Shown here in pieces: positions 7,123 through 16,221 of a stretch of DNA of 64,000 nt. Made by a program: the position numbers and the translations under genes. The notes under the pieces are model-generated. The model ran no database searches. It had not been told where the DNA came from and worked only from the letters and a program-made list of their open reading frames with translations. The number at the start of each line of letters is the position of its first letter. Position 1 is the stretch's first letter. The DNA is taken from assembly GCA_937899905.1 (NCBI GenBank), contig CALCCF010000032.1, positions 26,493-90,492 on the forward strand, in the 5' to 3' direction. The DNA comes from an uncultured Phycisphaeraceae bacterium (GTDB lineage Bacteria > Planctomycetota > Phycisphaerae > Phycisphaerales > UBA1924).

Positions 7123-8817
7123 TTAACGCTCGTCTTCGCCCTCGCCCGCTCCGGGCTCGTCGGCTTCCGGTTGTTCGAGCCACACGGCCCGTAGCAACGG
7201 CACGAGCGCGTCGCGCTGTCCCGAGCGACCCTCACCGAGGCGGTCCAACGCCAACGCGGTCGTCGCCGCATCACCGCGGTGGAACGAAACATACGCCAGC
7301 AGCAGCGCACTCTCACGCATGCGCGACCGTGCGTTCTCGTCGGCCAGCAGCGACTTCAGGCGATCGCTCGACGCGGCCAACCGGTCGGCCCTCGGCAGCA
7401 TCTCCGCCTCGTACCGCGCCGCCACGAACTCGGGGTTGTCGACGAGGAAGGCCCGCAGATTCACCGCCGCCGAGAGGTCGAGCCCCGCGCCGATCTGCGC
7501 ATGCACGCGTCCGACTGCCGCGATCGTGTCGCCGGGCCGCGCCGCGAGCGCCATCGTGAACCGCTGCTCGGCCTCGAAGTAGCGGCCCTGCTCCATCATC
7601 GACTGGGCGCGATCGACATGAAGGTCGTATGCCGAGGCGCGCTCGGCCGGCGCCTCGGGCACCGCGACGGTTCCAACGCCGGTCTTCAACGTATCGACGA
7701 GGTCGTTCCAGCCATCGATGCGCTGTTCCATCACCTGCTGGCTCGGGGTGACCGCCTCACCCGTGCCCGCCGCACCGCTGCCCGCCTCGAAGAGCAGGCC
7801 GTCGCGCAGCAAGCGCTGCAACTCGGTGATCCGCGTCGAGAACGGATCACCGGAGTCCATCGCGCCCAGCCCGGGAGCCGCGCTGGGGTCGGTTGCCGTC
7901 GGATCGCCACCAAGCGGCTCGGCCAGGCCAGTTGGAACGTCACCGGTCGCCTCTTCCGGCGGCGTGAGGTCGATCGGGCGAGAACCAAACTCGTTGGACA
8001 GCCGCTCGTGTACCTCTCGCTCGACGCCGATGCGCGAGTCCGGGAATCGCCGGAAGCGTGAGTCCTCCCCCTGGCGCGGCTCGTCGGTTTCCCCGCCGGT
8101 CGCATCCTCGGTATCTCGAGCAAGTCCTGGCAGCTCGCTATCGCCGAGCAGCGCCTCGCGCGTCAGCCCGCGCAATGGCGAAGCGACCATGCCCTGCGTC
8201 GACCCGGCTTCGTCCCAGGCCATCTGCAGCATCGTCGGGCCAAGGCTGCGGTCGGCCGTAAACGCCGAGATGGAACGGAGCGAGAGCAGCGTGCCCGGCT
8301 CGTAGCGGCCTGCTTCCTCGGCCGTCGCCGGGCGGATGTCGGTCGTGCCACCGGTGGGCGTAACCGGTACCTGGGCCGGCAGCGCCGCCGTGAGCCGTTC
8401 GCCCGTGCGGCTCGTCAGCAAGCTGCCGCGCAGGTTTCGCGGGGGCTCGTTGCCCACGGTCAGCGCGAACTGATATTGCAGCGCCTCGGTGCCGCGGATG
8501 CCCGTGCCGGCCAGGCCGCTGGTGAAGGAGTCCCGCCTGAAGCTGAAGAGGTCGTCCGACCCCACGCGTTGGCGGAAGTCGTACTCGAGGCCATAACCGG
8601 TGATGCCCCGGAAGCCGGCGCCGCCCGGCACGTTGCCGGTGACGATGGCGTTGCGAAAGCGGAACTCGGCGCGGTAGTCGCGCGTCCGCTCGTTGATGCC
8701 CTGTCCGCCAATCTGGGTGTTGCGATCGAGCGCCCGCCCGTCGCCCAGGGCGTTCTGCCCCATCGCCAGGCCCGCCGCCAGAAGCACCGCCGCCACGCTC
8801 GCCGTCGCCCGAATCAT
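7123..8817 (-). CDS. Secreted TPR-like protein of unknown function
   Basis: A 564-residue exported protein. The start at 8817 follows GGGAGGCGG and opens a signal peptide ending GLAMGQ. The N-terminal two thirds are polar and low in recognisable motifs. Residues about 390-470 look like a pair of tetratricopeptide-type helices (RAQSMMEQGRYFEAEQRF, then LAARPGD). No cysteine is visible. It is the first gene of the operon with the phosphatase, protease and aminotransferase. It may be a periplasmic scaffold, but I do not recognise the family. Confidence 0.7.
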   Translation of the reverse strand: MIRATASVAAVLLAAGLAMGQNALGDGRALDRNTQIGGQGINERTRDYRAEFRFRNAIVTGNVPGGAGFRGITGYGLEYDFRQRVGSDDLFSFRRDSFTSGLAGTGIRGTEALQYQFALTVGNEPPRNLRGSLLTSRTGERLTAALPAQVPVTPTGGTTDIRPATAEEAGRYEPGTLLSLRSISAFTADRSLGPTMLQMAWDEAGSTQGMVASPLRGLTREALLGDSELPGLARDTEDATGGETDEPRQGEDSRFRRFPDSRIGVEREVHERLSNEFGSRPIDLTPPEEATGDVPTGLAEPLGGDPTATDPSAAPGLGAMDSGDPFSTRITELQRLLRDGLLFEAGSGAAGTGEAVTPSQQVMEQRIDGWNDLVDTLKTGVGTVAVPEAPAERASAYDLHVDRAQSMMEQGRYFEAEQRFTMALAARPGDTIAAVGRVHAQIGAGLDLSAAVNLRAFLVDNPEFVAARYEAEMLPRADRLAASSDRLKSLLADENARSRMRESALLLAYVSFHRGDAATTALALDRLGEGRSGQRDALVPLLRAVWLEQPEADEPGAGEGEDER

Positions 8818-9148
8818 CTCCGCCTCCCATCTTGCGGCCTTGCTGCGAGGCACGCGAATGGACGAATTTTGTAAGGATAGTCTCTGCGGCCACCCAACCC
8901 TTGTACGACATCGGCCCCGGCGAGGGTTCTGATCGAGTCGGGCTGGCTTCGCCAAAGACCGATAAATGTAGTTTGTTTGCACCAACTTATTTATAGGGTG
9001 TGCCAGTCGCCACCGATAGCCGCATCTCCTCGGGGCGTACAATGACCCGGGCGTTGTACGGGCCGATTCCGGCCGGGCGTCCGGGTCGGGTGATTCCGCA
9101 CCGATCACGGAACGATCGCGCTGCCCACAGTGCCGCAGGAGGCCCCCG
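8818..9148. promoter_or_regulatory. Divergent promoter region between the TPR-like gene and the skp-lpxD-lpxC operon
   Basis: A 331-base gap without a gene. It contains an AT-rich stretch at about 8960-9000 that is the best place for promoters. TTGTACG occurs at 8901-8907 and 9054-9060, and its reverse CGTACAA at 9036-9042, the last two forming a 7-base inverted repeat. A regulator binding site is possible but unproven. Confidence 0.35.
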
Positions 9149-9826
9149 ATGGCAACATCAGACTCGCAGAACTACCCAAGCCCCGTCCGAAACGCGTCCC
9201 GGCATGGCGTCAGCGTCCTCGCGGCCGTCGCCATCGCGGTATCCGCGATCGCGCTGTTCAAGCCAGCCGCCGACGCGTCGTCGGTGGCCCAGGCCACACC
9301 CACGCCGACCGCGGTCGTTGATCTCGTTTCGGTGATCACGAGCCTCGACGAGTTCAAGGCCATTGACCAACAAATCCGAGCTGACGGGCAACGCAAGTCC
9401 GAAGAGATCGAGCGGCTCGACGAGGAGATCCAGGGCCTGGGCGAAGACATCCAGGGCCTCGATCCCAACTCTGACGCCTTCGATGAGCTCTTCCGCGAGT
9501 TGAACATGAAACGCGGCTTCCGCGAGCTGCGTGCCTCGATGCTCATCCGCTGGCAGTCCGAGGACAACGCCCGCGTGCTCACCGAGCTTTACGAGAAGGC
9601 GCTGGGCGCGGTCGAGGTCGTCGCCGAGCGTGACGGCTGGCAGCTGGTCATCCACACCGGGCAGCGGGCCGCCGTCCCCAGGAATCCCAACGTGCGGGCC
9701 GAGCAGGCCATGGACTTTGTGGAGGATTGGATCCAATCCCGCCGAGTCATCTACTCGAGCGACGCCATCGACATCACCGAGAGCGTGATCCAGCACATGA
9801 ACAACAGGTACGCCACCGGCGGCTAA
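9149..9826 (+). CDS. OmpH/Skp-like periplasmic chaperone family protein
   Basis: A 225-residue protein with an N-terminal hydrophobic segment (about 22-40) acting as signal or anchor, a charged coiled coil (about 65-120, rich in E, K, Q and D) and a C-terminal beta-like segment. This is the layout of OmpH/Skp, the trimeric chaperone that escorts outer-membrane proteins. The position directly before lpxD and lpxC matches the classic skp-lpxD order. The sequence is diverged, so the name rests partly on context. The start follows GGAGGCCCCCG. Confidence 0.7.
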   Translation: MATSDSQNYPSPVRNASRHGVSVLAAVAIAVSAIALFKPAADASSVAQATPTPTAVVDLVSVITSLDEFKAIDQQIRADGQRKSEEIERLDEEIQGLGEDIQGLDPNSDAFDELFRELNMKRGFRELRASMLIRWQSEDNARVLTELYEKALGAVEVVAERDGWQLVIHTGQRAAVPRNPNVRAEQAMDFVEDWIQSRRVIYSSDAIDITESVIQHMNNRYATGG

Positions 9827-9918
9827 GAACCCCCGCCCGACCCACCGCGAATCGGCTGGAACACAGCTCCACGCTCAATCGAGGGCCGCCCGTGCATCCG
9901 TCCGCCCACGCCAACGCC

Positions 9919-10998
9919 ATGACCGAGACCAGGCCCGAGACCAGGCCCGAAACTGGAACGCAAGCCCGGCCCAGGGCCACGACCACCGGCACGCTGGCCG
10001 AGTTGCTGCAGGCACGACTCGTCGGCCCGGCGGACATCCCGTTGGCGGACATCGCACCGCTCGACAAGGCCACGCCCGGCGCCCTCACCTTCATTCGAGA
10101 TCAGCGCCATGCGGGCGCTTGGGCCACGTCCAACGCCTCGGCCGCCCTGGTTACCGAGGGCGTGCGCCTCGACGATCCCGACACCTCCGATCGCGCAATC
10201 CTGTTCGTCCCGGACGCGGACCGCGCGTTGCTCACGCTGCTCGAGGCCTTCGCCGAGCAGGCCGCCCCGCCGGTCCCAGAGCCAGGGATCGATCCGTCCG
10301 CACACGTCGACCCGTCGGCGCACGTCGATGGCGCCGCCATCGGCCCCATGTGCGTCGTCGGCCCAAACGCGCGCGTCGAGGCCGGTGCGGTTCTGGTGTC
10401 CAACGTCGCGATCGGGCCTGGTGTCACCGTCGGGGCCGACTCCGTGCTGCACGCGGGCGTGGTCGTCCAGCATGGCTGCACCATCGGCCGCCGATGCACT
10501 CTGCATCCCGGCGTCGTTGTCGGCGCCGACGGCTTCGGGTACCTGCCCGGCCCGCAAGGACCGATCAAGATCCCCCACCTCGGCGCGGTCGCCATCGAGG
10601 ACGATGCGGAGATCGGCGCCAACACGTGCATCGACCGCGGCAAGCTCGCCGACACGCGCATCGGCCGCGGCACGAAGATCGATAACCTCTGCCAGATCGG
10701 CCACAACGGCGACATCGGCAACAACGTCATCATCTGCGGTTGCTGCGCCATCGCCGGCAGCGTGACCATCCACGACGGCGTGACCATCGCCGGCAACGTG
10801 CGCTTGAGCGACGGGGTCACCGTTGGAGCCGGCGCCACCATCGGGGCGGGCAGCGGAGTCATAAATGACGTGCCCGCGGGCGAGACTTGGCTCGGCGGAC
10901 CGGCCCAGCCCGCTCGCGAGGCCGCAGCGAACTACGCCCAGCTGCGCACGCTCGCCAAGGACATGCGGCAGATCCGCAAGCGCCTGCGCGACGCATGA
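9919..10998 (+). CDS. lpxD: UDP-3-O-acylglucosamine N-acyltransferase (LpxD)
   Basis: A 359-residue lipid A enzyme that adds the second acyl chain to UDP-3-O-acylglucosamine. The N-terminal uridine-binding part (TLAELLQARLVG to about 115) is followed by a long left-handed beta helix of hexapeptide repeats from about 125. The catalytic histidine is H262 in QIGHNGDIG, and the AGSVTI segment follows as in the family. The start is a choice: ATG at 9919 gives a low-complexity TETRPETRPE head, so the true start could be nearby. It overlaps lpxC by ATGA. Confidence 0.9.
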   Translation: MTETRPETRPETGTQARPRATTTGTLAELLQARLVGPADIPLADIAPLDKATPGALTFIRDQRHAGAWATSNASAALVTEGVRLDDPDTSDRAILFVPDADRALLTLLEAFAEQAAPPVPEPGIDPSAHVDPSAHVDGAAIGPMCVVGPNARVEAGAVLVSNVAIGPGVTVGADSVLHAGVVVQHGCTIGRRCTLHPGVVVGADGFGYLPGPQGPIKIPHLGAVAIEDDAEIGANTCIDRGKLADTRIGRGTKIDNLCQIGHNGDIGNNVIICGCCAIAGSVTIHDGVTIAGNVRLSDGVTVGAGATIGAGSGVINDVPAGETWLGGPAQPAREAAANYAQLRTLAKDMRQIRKRLRDA

Positions 10999-11891
10999 TC
11001 GCACACCCCCGAGCGCGCAAGACCATCGCCAGCACCGCCAGCGTCTCGGGCACGGGCCTGTTCACGAATAAGCCGTGTATGCTGACGTTGAATCCAAGCG
11101 AACGCGGCATCACGCTTACGCGCACCGATATCAACGAAGCCGTGCCCGTGCATTGCGCCGTGATCAATACGAACCCCGTTCACAGCGCATTCGAGAGCCT
11201 CAAAGGCCGCAGCACAAACCTCATGCATGGGCGAGCCCTGGCCGCCACCGTCGAGCATGCGCTCTCGGCGCTCGCCGGCCTGGGCATCACCGACTGCCAC
11301 ATCGACATCGACGCGCCCGAAGTGCCGATCCTCGATGGTTCGGCCATGCCGTTCACCGACGCGCTGCAAGCCGCGGGCGTGACGGGCATCGATGGCACAC
11401 TCGAACCGATCACGCCGAGCGAGGCCATCACGATCGAGGCCCCATCGGGACCGGGACGCATCACCATCGAACCGCGTGAAGAGCCCGGCTGGTCGGTCGC
11501 CTATGAGCTCGACTACGGCGCGAGCGCACACCTCCAGCCGCAGCGCGCAGACTGGGACGGCTCGGCGAGCATGTACACCGAGCGCGTGGCGCCAGCGCGA
11601 ACCTACAGCCTCGACCATGAGGCGAGGGCTCTCCAAGCGGCCGGCCTTTTCGCCGACCTCACACCGGCCGACATGCTTGTCATCGGCCGCAAAGGCCCGA
11701 TCGACAACGCCTACCGCTTCGAGCATGAGCCGGCGGCGCACAAGCTGCTCGACGCCATCGGCGACATCTCGCTGGCCGGCCGGCCGATCCAGGCGAACAT
11801 CGTGTGCCATCGCTCGGGCCACGAGTTGAACCACCGCGCGGCTCACGCCCTGTCGACGCTTGAGCACGGCGCGGCACGCTCCACGCCGTAA
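10995..11891 (+). CDS. lpxC: UDP-3-O-acyl-N-acetylglucosamine deacetylase (LpxC)
   Basis: A 298-residue zinc deacetylase catalysing the committed step of lipid A synthesis. The zinc ligands are H88 in ATVEHALSALAGLG and H249 with D253 in HKLLDAIGDISLAG. The general base E87 and H276 in SGHELNH are also present. The length matches plain LpxC, with no FabZ fusion. The ATG at 10995 overlaps the lpxD stop by 4 bases, so the two are coupled. With lpxD it indicates that this planctomycete makes lipid A. Confidence 0.93.
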   Translation: MIAHPRARKTIASTASVSGTGLFTNKPCMLTLNPSERGITLTRTDINEAVPVHCAVINTNPVHSAFESLKGRSTNLMHGRALAATVEHALSALAGLGITDCHIDIDAPEVPILDGSAMPFTDALQAAGVTGIDGTLEPITPSEAITIEAPSGPGRITIEPREEPGWSVAYELDYGASAHLQPQRADWDGSASMYTERVAPARTYSLDHEARALQAAGLFADLTPADMLVIGRKGPIDNAYRFEHEPAAHKLLDAIGDISLAGRPIQANIVCHRSGHELNHRAAHALSTLEHGAARSTP

Positions 11892-11951
11892 GAATCTCAG
11901 ACATACCGACCACGCCCGCGCGCCATCTGCCGGCGCTGCGCACGATTCGGC

Positions 11952-11979
11952 TTGCACACCCCAGCCGTTGTGGTATCGT
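11952..11979 (+). promoter_or_regulatory. Candidate sigma-70-type promoter in the 309-base gap before the 12.2 kb lipoprotein
   Basis: TTGCAC at 11952-11957 and TATCGT at 11974-11979, spaced by 16 bases, the same layout as the promoter proposed at 2263. The downstream leader is very GC-rich and includes the perfect palindrome CCCGGATCCGGG at 12033-12044. No gene is seen between 11892 and 12200, although an in-frame ATG at 12096 is an alternative start. Confidence 0.4.
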
Positions 11980-12200
11980 GCAGCGCCCGGTGCGCTGGAA
12001 GCAGCCCACCACAACCCCCACCACCAGCCGCGCCCGGATCCGGGCCCGCAATCGCGGCGGTGACGCTCGCCCGCGGGCCCGCGATGGGGGTTCCCATGAA
12101 GACCGTGCAGAATCCGTCCGATCACAACCGGTGCAATGCTCTTATCCGGCGTTCGTTCGTAACGCGTAACACGCTGGCCGGACTATCCTTCCATTGGTGG

Positions 12201-12821
12201 ATGTCGTGCTTCAAGACGACCCTCCGCCGCGTGCTGGGGGCTCTGGGCCTGGCCAGCGTGCTCGCCGTCTGTGTGGTGTCGGTCGGGATGTCAGGGGGCT
12301 GCGTTGATCAGGCCGCCATGCGTCACGAGATCGAGTCGGCTCGCCAGGACCTTGGCGGCCTGCGCGGCGTCTTGGCCGCACGAGAGCAGGCCCTCAGCCA
12401 GGCCCTGGACGATCCTTCGGCCCCAGCCGATATCGCCGCCGGCTGGCGGGCCCAGCTTGTGGTGGTCCAGGACCAACTCGCCGCCACCGAGCACGCTCTC
12501 CACGCCTCTGCCCAATACGACGCCGATCCAGCCGGCGGGCCCATCACCCGAACGGTCGGGGCCGTGGCTCCGTTCGTCCCCGAGCCCTATCGCCTGCCGC
12601 TGGTCCTTGGCGCCGGCCTTGCGGCATCGCTCGCGCGTGGTGTGCAGCTCCGCCGGGCCGGAAGGGCCATCGCCCAGGGCGTCCAGCGAGCCCTCGATGC
12701 CGACCCGCAACTGGCCAGCCGGTTTGCCCAAAACTCAAGTGCCGTCCGAGCCAGCCAGCCCAAGCTCGCACGGCGAATTGTCGATGAGGCACAGGGCAAG
12801 CGGGCCGCGCTCCCGATCTGA
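12201..12821 (+). CDS. Lipoprotein of unknown function
   Basis: A 206-residue protein if started at the ATG at 12201, which gives a basic-hydrophobic signal ending in lipobox GMSGGC (cysteine near residue 34). A longer form from the ATG at 12096 is possible but would bury the signal. After the lipobox is a helical stretch (about 38-100) with coiled-coil character, then a hydrophobic patch [16 protein letters not shown] and a basic helical tail. I do not recognise it. It lies just upstream of a pseudopilin gene. Confidence 0.6.
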   Translation: MSCFKTTLRRVLGALGLASVLAVCVVSVGMSGGCVDQAAMRHEIESARQDLGGLRGVLAAREQALSQALDDPSAPADIAAGWRAQLVVVQDQLAATEHALHASAQYDADPAGGPITRTVGAVAPFVPEPYRLPLVLGAGLAASLARGVQLRRAGRAIAQGVQRALDADPQLASRFAQNSSAVRASQPKLARRIVDEAQGKRAALPI

Positions 12822-12870
12822 CGGCACGCCCGCCAACAAGCCCATGGGCACCCACGGAGGCACGCCAGGC

Positions 12871-13560
12871 ATGCGTCGAGGATTCACGCTCATCGAGCTG
12901 CTCGCGGTGATCGCGATCATCACGGTGCTCATCGGCATCCTCATCCCCACGCTCGGTGGGGCGCGCGAGAGCGCGCGGCGGACGCAGTGCCTGGCCAACC
13001 TCGCCCAGATCGGCATTGGCACACAGCTGTACATGGATGCCGAGTCCAAGGGCGTGCTCCCGGTGGTGCGCCCGTTCCATGAGGGCGAGCCCGGCGGCGG
13101 CAGCGACCCGAGCCTGCTCGACGTGCTGAGCCAGTACCTCGACACGCCCGTGCCCACGCGGGACACGCCCGAAGAGGACTTCGTGCTGGGCCGCAACTCG
13201 TGCTATCGCTGCCCGAGCGACCTCGGCGGAAGCGGAGACAACGGCCGCCCGCTGTGGGCAAGCGCGGGCACGAGCTACGAGTACTTCCCCGGCCTGCTCA
13301 TGACCGCGACCGAGATCGTGTTCGCCGCCGAGAGCCCGAGGATAGAACAAGTGGTGACGCGAGCGCTCGAGCTGCAGGCCGAGTCCGGCAAGCCCGCGCC
13401 ATTGCTGAATTGCAACGACGACTGGCACACGCTGCGATCCGGCGGGCCGTCGCGCAACGCCGTGTACTTTCCCGGGATGCGGGCCGACTGGCTCGAGGAA
13501 CTTTCCTCCGATGAAGCCGAGGACCTGTTCGGCCTGATCGGCCGCCTCCTTGGTGTGTGA
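12871..13560 (+). CDS. Type II secretion/pilin-like pseudopilin with FTLIE leader
   Basis: A 229-residue protein starting [16 protein letters not shown], the prepilin peptidase leader and N-terminal helix, cut after the glycine before F. The ATG at 12871 follows GGAGG by 10 bases; an ATG at 12844 is an alternative. The C-terminal part has four cysteines, including YRCPSDLG, and a C-terminal [17 protein letters not shown] segment like planctomycete pseudopilins. No secretion or pilus assembly genes are nearby. It partly overlaps the next gene's possible start. Confidence 0.8.
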   Translation: MRRGFTLIELLAVIAIITVLIGILIPTLGGARESARRTQCLANLAQIGIGTQLYMDAESKGVLPVVRPFHEGEPGGGSDPSLLDVLSQYLDTPVPTRDTPEEDFVLGRNSCYRCPSDLGGSGDNGRPLWASAGTSYEYFPGLLMTATEIVFAAESPRIEQVVTRALELQAESGKPAPLLNCNDDWHTLRSGGPSRNAVYFPGMRADWLEELSSDEAEDLFGLIGRLLGV

Positions 13561-13570
13561 TGGGTGTGCA

Positions 13571-14368
13571 ATGACCGACGCACGCGATGACATGATCAAG
13601 ACTCTGGAGCGGCTCGAAGGCAGGCGCGCCAAGGTGCGCGCGTGGCGTGAGCGGATGGCCGACTTCGAGCGCAACACCGTGCGCGATCCGGAGAACTGGC
13701 GACGCTGGGCGCGCAAGGGCTGGCCCTTCGCGACAGGGCTGCTCGTCGTCTCGGCCGTGGCGGCCTACTTCGTGCTGCGGCCGACGCCCGTGCCCGACTA
13801 CGAGAACGACCGCATCGACACCCTCATGGACTTCACGCTCTTGCAGAGCGAGTTCAACAAGTTGCCGCTCGAGCGCCGGCTCGAGCTCGTGGGCATCCTC
13901 GTGCAGCGGCTCGACGGAATGAGCAGCAGCGACTCGCTCATGCTGGCCGCATTCGCCGGCTCGATCCGCGGCGAGGCGCGAGATCAGTTGGAAGAGAACG
14001 CCAGCCGCTTGGCTATCGAGCTGTGGGATTCGCTCGCCGCCGACTATCAGGACGTCGGTGAGGCCGGCCGCGAAGAGTACCTCGCCGAGGCATTCGTGCA
14101 GTTCGAGACGACGCTGGAAATGATGGGCGGCAACGTTCGCGATCGCTCGCCCGAGGATCGGCTGGAGCGCGCCAGGCGCCAGGCGCAGCGCGACCAGGAA
14201 GCGCTCAAGAGCGGTGAGGGCCCGCCCGCCCGCGTGTTCGGTCGCATGTTCGACGTGATGAACAACAACGTCGGTGCGCACGCCAGCCCGATGGAGCGTC
14301 GCCGCGGCGAGTTGCTCATGCGCGACATGACGCGCTTCCTGCGCGGGCAGCCCCTCGGCGGTGGGTAA
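13571..14368 (+). CDS. Single-pass membrane protein of unknown function
   Basis: A 265-residue protein. A charged N-terminal cytoplasmic segment of 50 residues precedes one transmembrane helix (WPFATGLLVVSAVAAYFVL, 51-69). A helical, acidic and basic domain then runs to the end. No catalytic motif or cysteine is seen in the chosen form. It follows the pseudopilin gene by 10 bases and is probably in the same transcript. The start is not backed by a strong ribosome site; ATG at 13592 is possible. Confidence 0.6.
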   Translation: MTDARDDMIKTLERLEGRRAKVRAWRERMADFERNTVRDPENWRRWARKGWPFATGLLVVSAVAAYFVLRPTPVPDYENDRIDTLMDFTLLQSEFNKLPLERRLELVGILVQRLDGMSSSDSLMLAAFAGSIRGEARDQLEENASRLAIELWDSLAADYQDVGEAGREEYLAEAFVQFETTLEMMGGNVRDRSPEDRLERARRQAQRDQEALKSGEGPPARVFGRMFDVMNNNVGAHASPMERRRGELLMRDMTRFLRGQPLGGG

Positions 14369-14419
14369 GAGTCTCGCCGTGCGAACGGCATGAGTAGAGT
14401 CGGACCAGGAGGTCCTCTC

Positions 14420-15151
14420 ATGGCCGACACGATCCGCGACAGCGCACCCGCCCGCTACGACGACCTTCGGGCCGTCTTCATCAACTGCACGCTGAAGAAG
14501 TCTCCGGCCATGAGCCACACGCAGGGGCTCATGGATCGCTCCATCGCGATCATGGAACAAGTCGGCCTCTCGGTCGAGTCGATGCGAGCCACGGACTATG
14601 TGCTGCCCCCCGGCGTGCAGCCCGACATGACCGAGCACGGTTACGACCGCGACGACTGGCCGGCGATGCACAAGAAGATCATGGACGCGCAGATCCTGGT
14701 GCTCGGCTCGCCGATCTGGCTCGGTGAGAAGAGCTCGGTGTGCACGCTCGTGATCGAGCGCTTGTACGGCAACTCGGGCGAGCTTAATGGCCACGGGCAA
14801 TCGAGCTACTACGGCCGTGTGGGCGGGTGCATCATCACGGGCAACGAGGACGGCATCAAGCACTGCGCGATGAACATCCTGTATTCGCTCGGGCACCTGG
14901 GGTACACCATCCCACCCCAGGCCGACGCGGGCTGGATCGGCGAGGCCGGGCCCGGACCAAGCTATATGGACCCCGAAGCGCACGCGCAAGACAACGATTT
15001 CACGAATCGCAATACCACGATCATGACGTGGAACCTGATCCACCTGGCGCGCATGTTCAAGGATTCTGGAGGCGTGCCCGCGTTCGGCAACCAGCGCGAC
15101 AAGTGGCAGGCAGGGGAGCGCTTCGGCTTCGAGAACCCCGAGTACCGCTAG
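14420..15151 (+). CDS. Flavodoxin-fold NAD(P)H-dependent FMN reductase family protein
   Basis: A 243-residue protein with the pattern of the NADPH-dependent FMN reductase family: AVFINCTLKKSPAMSHT binds the FMN phosphate, and ILVLGSPIWLGEKSS and GGCIITGNEDG are the later FMN loops. A perfect AGGAGGTCC site at 14407 sets the start at 14420. A TAGAGT hexamer lies 5-20 bases further up and could be a -10 box. The physiological substrate (quinone, azo or iron reductase) cannot be told. Confidence 0.8.
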   Translation: MADTIRDSAPARYDDLRAVFINCTLKKSPAMSHTQGLMDRSIAIMEQVGLSVESMRATDYVLPPGVQPDMTEHGYDRDDWPAMHKKIMDAQILVLGSPIWLGEKSSVCTLVIERLYGNSGELNGHGQSSYYGRVGGCIITGNEDGIKHCAMNILYSLGHLGYTIPPQADAGWIGEAGPGPSYMDPEAHAQDNDFTNRNTTIMTWNLIHLARMFKDSGGVPAFGNQRDKWQAGERFGFENPEYR

Positions 15152-15154
15152 CGC

Positions 15155-16075
15155 CTAGTACACCGCTGTCTCGAGAAGGCCCGCGCGTTGCAGCACACCA
15201 TGGAGCGCATGCTTGGTTTCGTCCGTGGGCTGGGTCATCGGTAGGCGCAGCTGCCCGCTGTCAAGATTCATCATGGCGAGCGCGGCCTTGACGCAGATCG
15301 GGTTGGTCTCCAGGAACATCGCGCGGGCGAGCTCGAAGAGTCCCTGGTGCTGGTCGCGCGCGGCCAGCACGTCGCGGTCGAGCATGGCCTGGCACAGCGC
15401 GGCAACGCGCTGGGGATCGATGTTGCTGACCACCGACACGCAGCCAACGCCGCCGAGCGCCATGAAGGGAAGGGTCATCGAGTCGTCGCCGCTCAGCAGC
15501 GCGATGCCCGGGCAGCGCGCGAGGATCTCGCTGGCCGAGTCGGTCGAGCCGGTGGCTTCCTTCACACTGACGACCCAGGGGCTCTCGTACAGCCGCTCGA
15601 TGGTGGAGGGCTCCAGAGCCACCCCGGTCCGCGCGGGGATGTTGTAGAGCATGATGGGCAGCTCGACGCTCTCGGCGATGGTCGCGAAGTGGGCGTACAG
15701 GCCGTCTTGCGTCGGCTTGTTGTAATAGGGGGTCACGCTCAGGCCGGCGTCGGCGCCCAGGTCGAGCGCGATGCGTTGGAGCTGGACGGCGTGGGCCGTG
15801 CTGTTGCTGCCCGTGCCGGCAATGACGACCAGGTCGTGCACCTTGCCGACCTCGACGCAGTGGCGGACCAGCGTGCGGAACTCGGCCTCGTCGAGCGTCG
15901 GGCTCTCACCGGTTGTGCCCGCCACAACCAGGCCGGTGATGCCGCCCTCGGCCTGGCGGGCGATCTGGGCGTCGAGGCGGCCGAGATCGATCGACCGGCC
16001 GTCGGGCGTGAACGGTGTGATGATCGCGGTGAACGCGCGGGCGAAGCGGTCGTCTCGGAGATGGCTGGTGGGCAT
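15155..16075 (-). CDS. dapA: 4-hydroxy-tetrahydrodipicolinate synthase
   Basis: A 306-residue class I aldolase that condenses pyruvate with aspartate semialdehyde for lysine and diaminopimelate synthesis. The GTTGE motif (53-57), YYNKPTQDG (117-125), LYNIPART with Y144, and the Schiff-base lysine K172 in SVKEATGS are all present. The length is typical (about 290-300). It is convergent with the flavodoxin-fold gene (3 bases apart) and divergent from gatA. Close relatives in the family (NanA, KDG aldolase) exist, but the motif set is best for DapA. Confidence 0.92.
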   Translation of the reverse strand: MPTSHLRDDRFARAFTAIITPFTPDGRSIDLGRLDAQIARQAEGGITGLVVAGTTGESPTLDEAEFRTLVRHCVEVGKVHDLVVIAGTGSNSTAHAVQLQRIALDLGADAGLSVTPYYNKPTQDGLYAHFATIAESVELPIMLYNIPARTGVALEPSTIERLYESPWVVSVKEATGSTDSASEILARCPGIALLSGDDSMTLPFMALGGVGCVSVVSNIDPQRVAALCQAMLDRDVLAARDQHQGLFELARAMFLETNPICVKAALAMMNLDSGQLRLPMTQPTDETKHALHGVLQRAGLLETAVY

Positions 16076-16221
16076 GGGGACTCTCCGATCGGGTGTGCGA
16101 GGCTGGCGGCGGATTCGGTCTGGTTTGGATCGAGTCTGGGCCTAGCCTCGGTGCCCTGCTGTGAACACTATTCGTTGCCGGCCGCGATCTGGTTTTCGCC
16201 GCCTCTTGGGAGCATCGGACG

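Noticed and set aside
5895..7559. Long plus-strand open frame (over 500 codons) opposite the phosphatase gene
   Set aside because: It is the antisense shadow of a clearly real GAF/SpoIIE gene. In such GC-rich DNA stop codons are rare in the opposite frame, and the product is Arg/Ala/Pro-rich with no motif.
12033..12044. CCCGGATCCGGG palindrome as a protein binding site
   Set aside because: A perfect 12-base palindrome, but common by chance in a leader of this base composition; no second copy was found.
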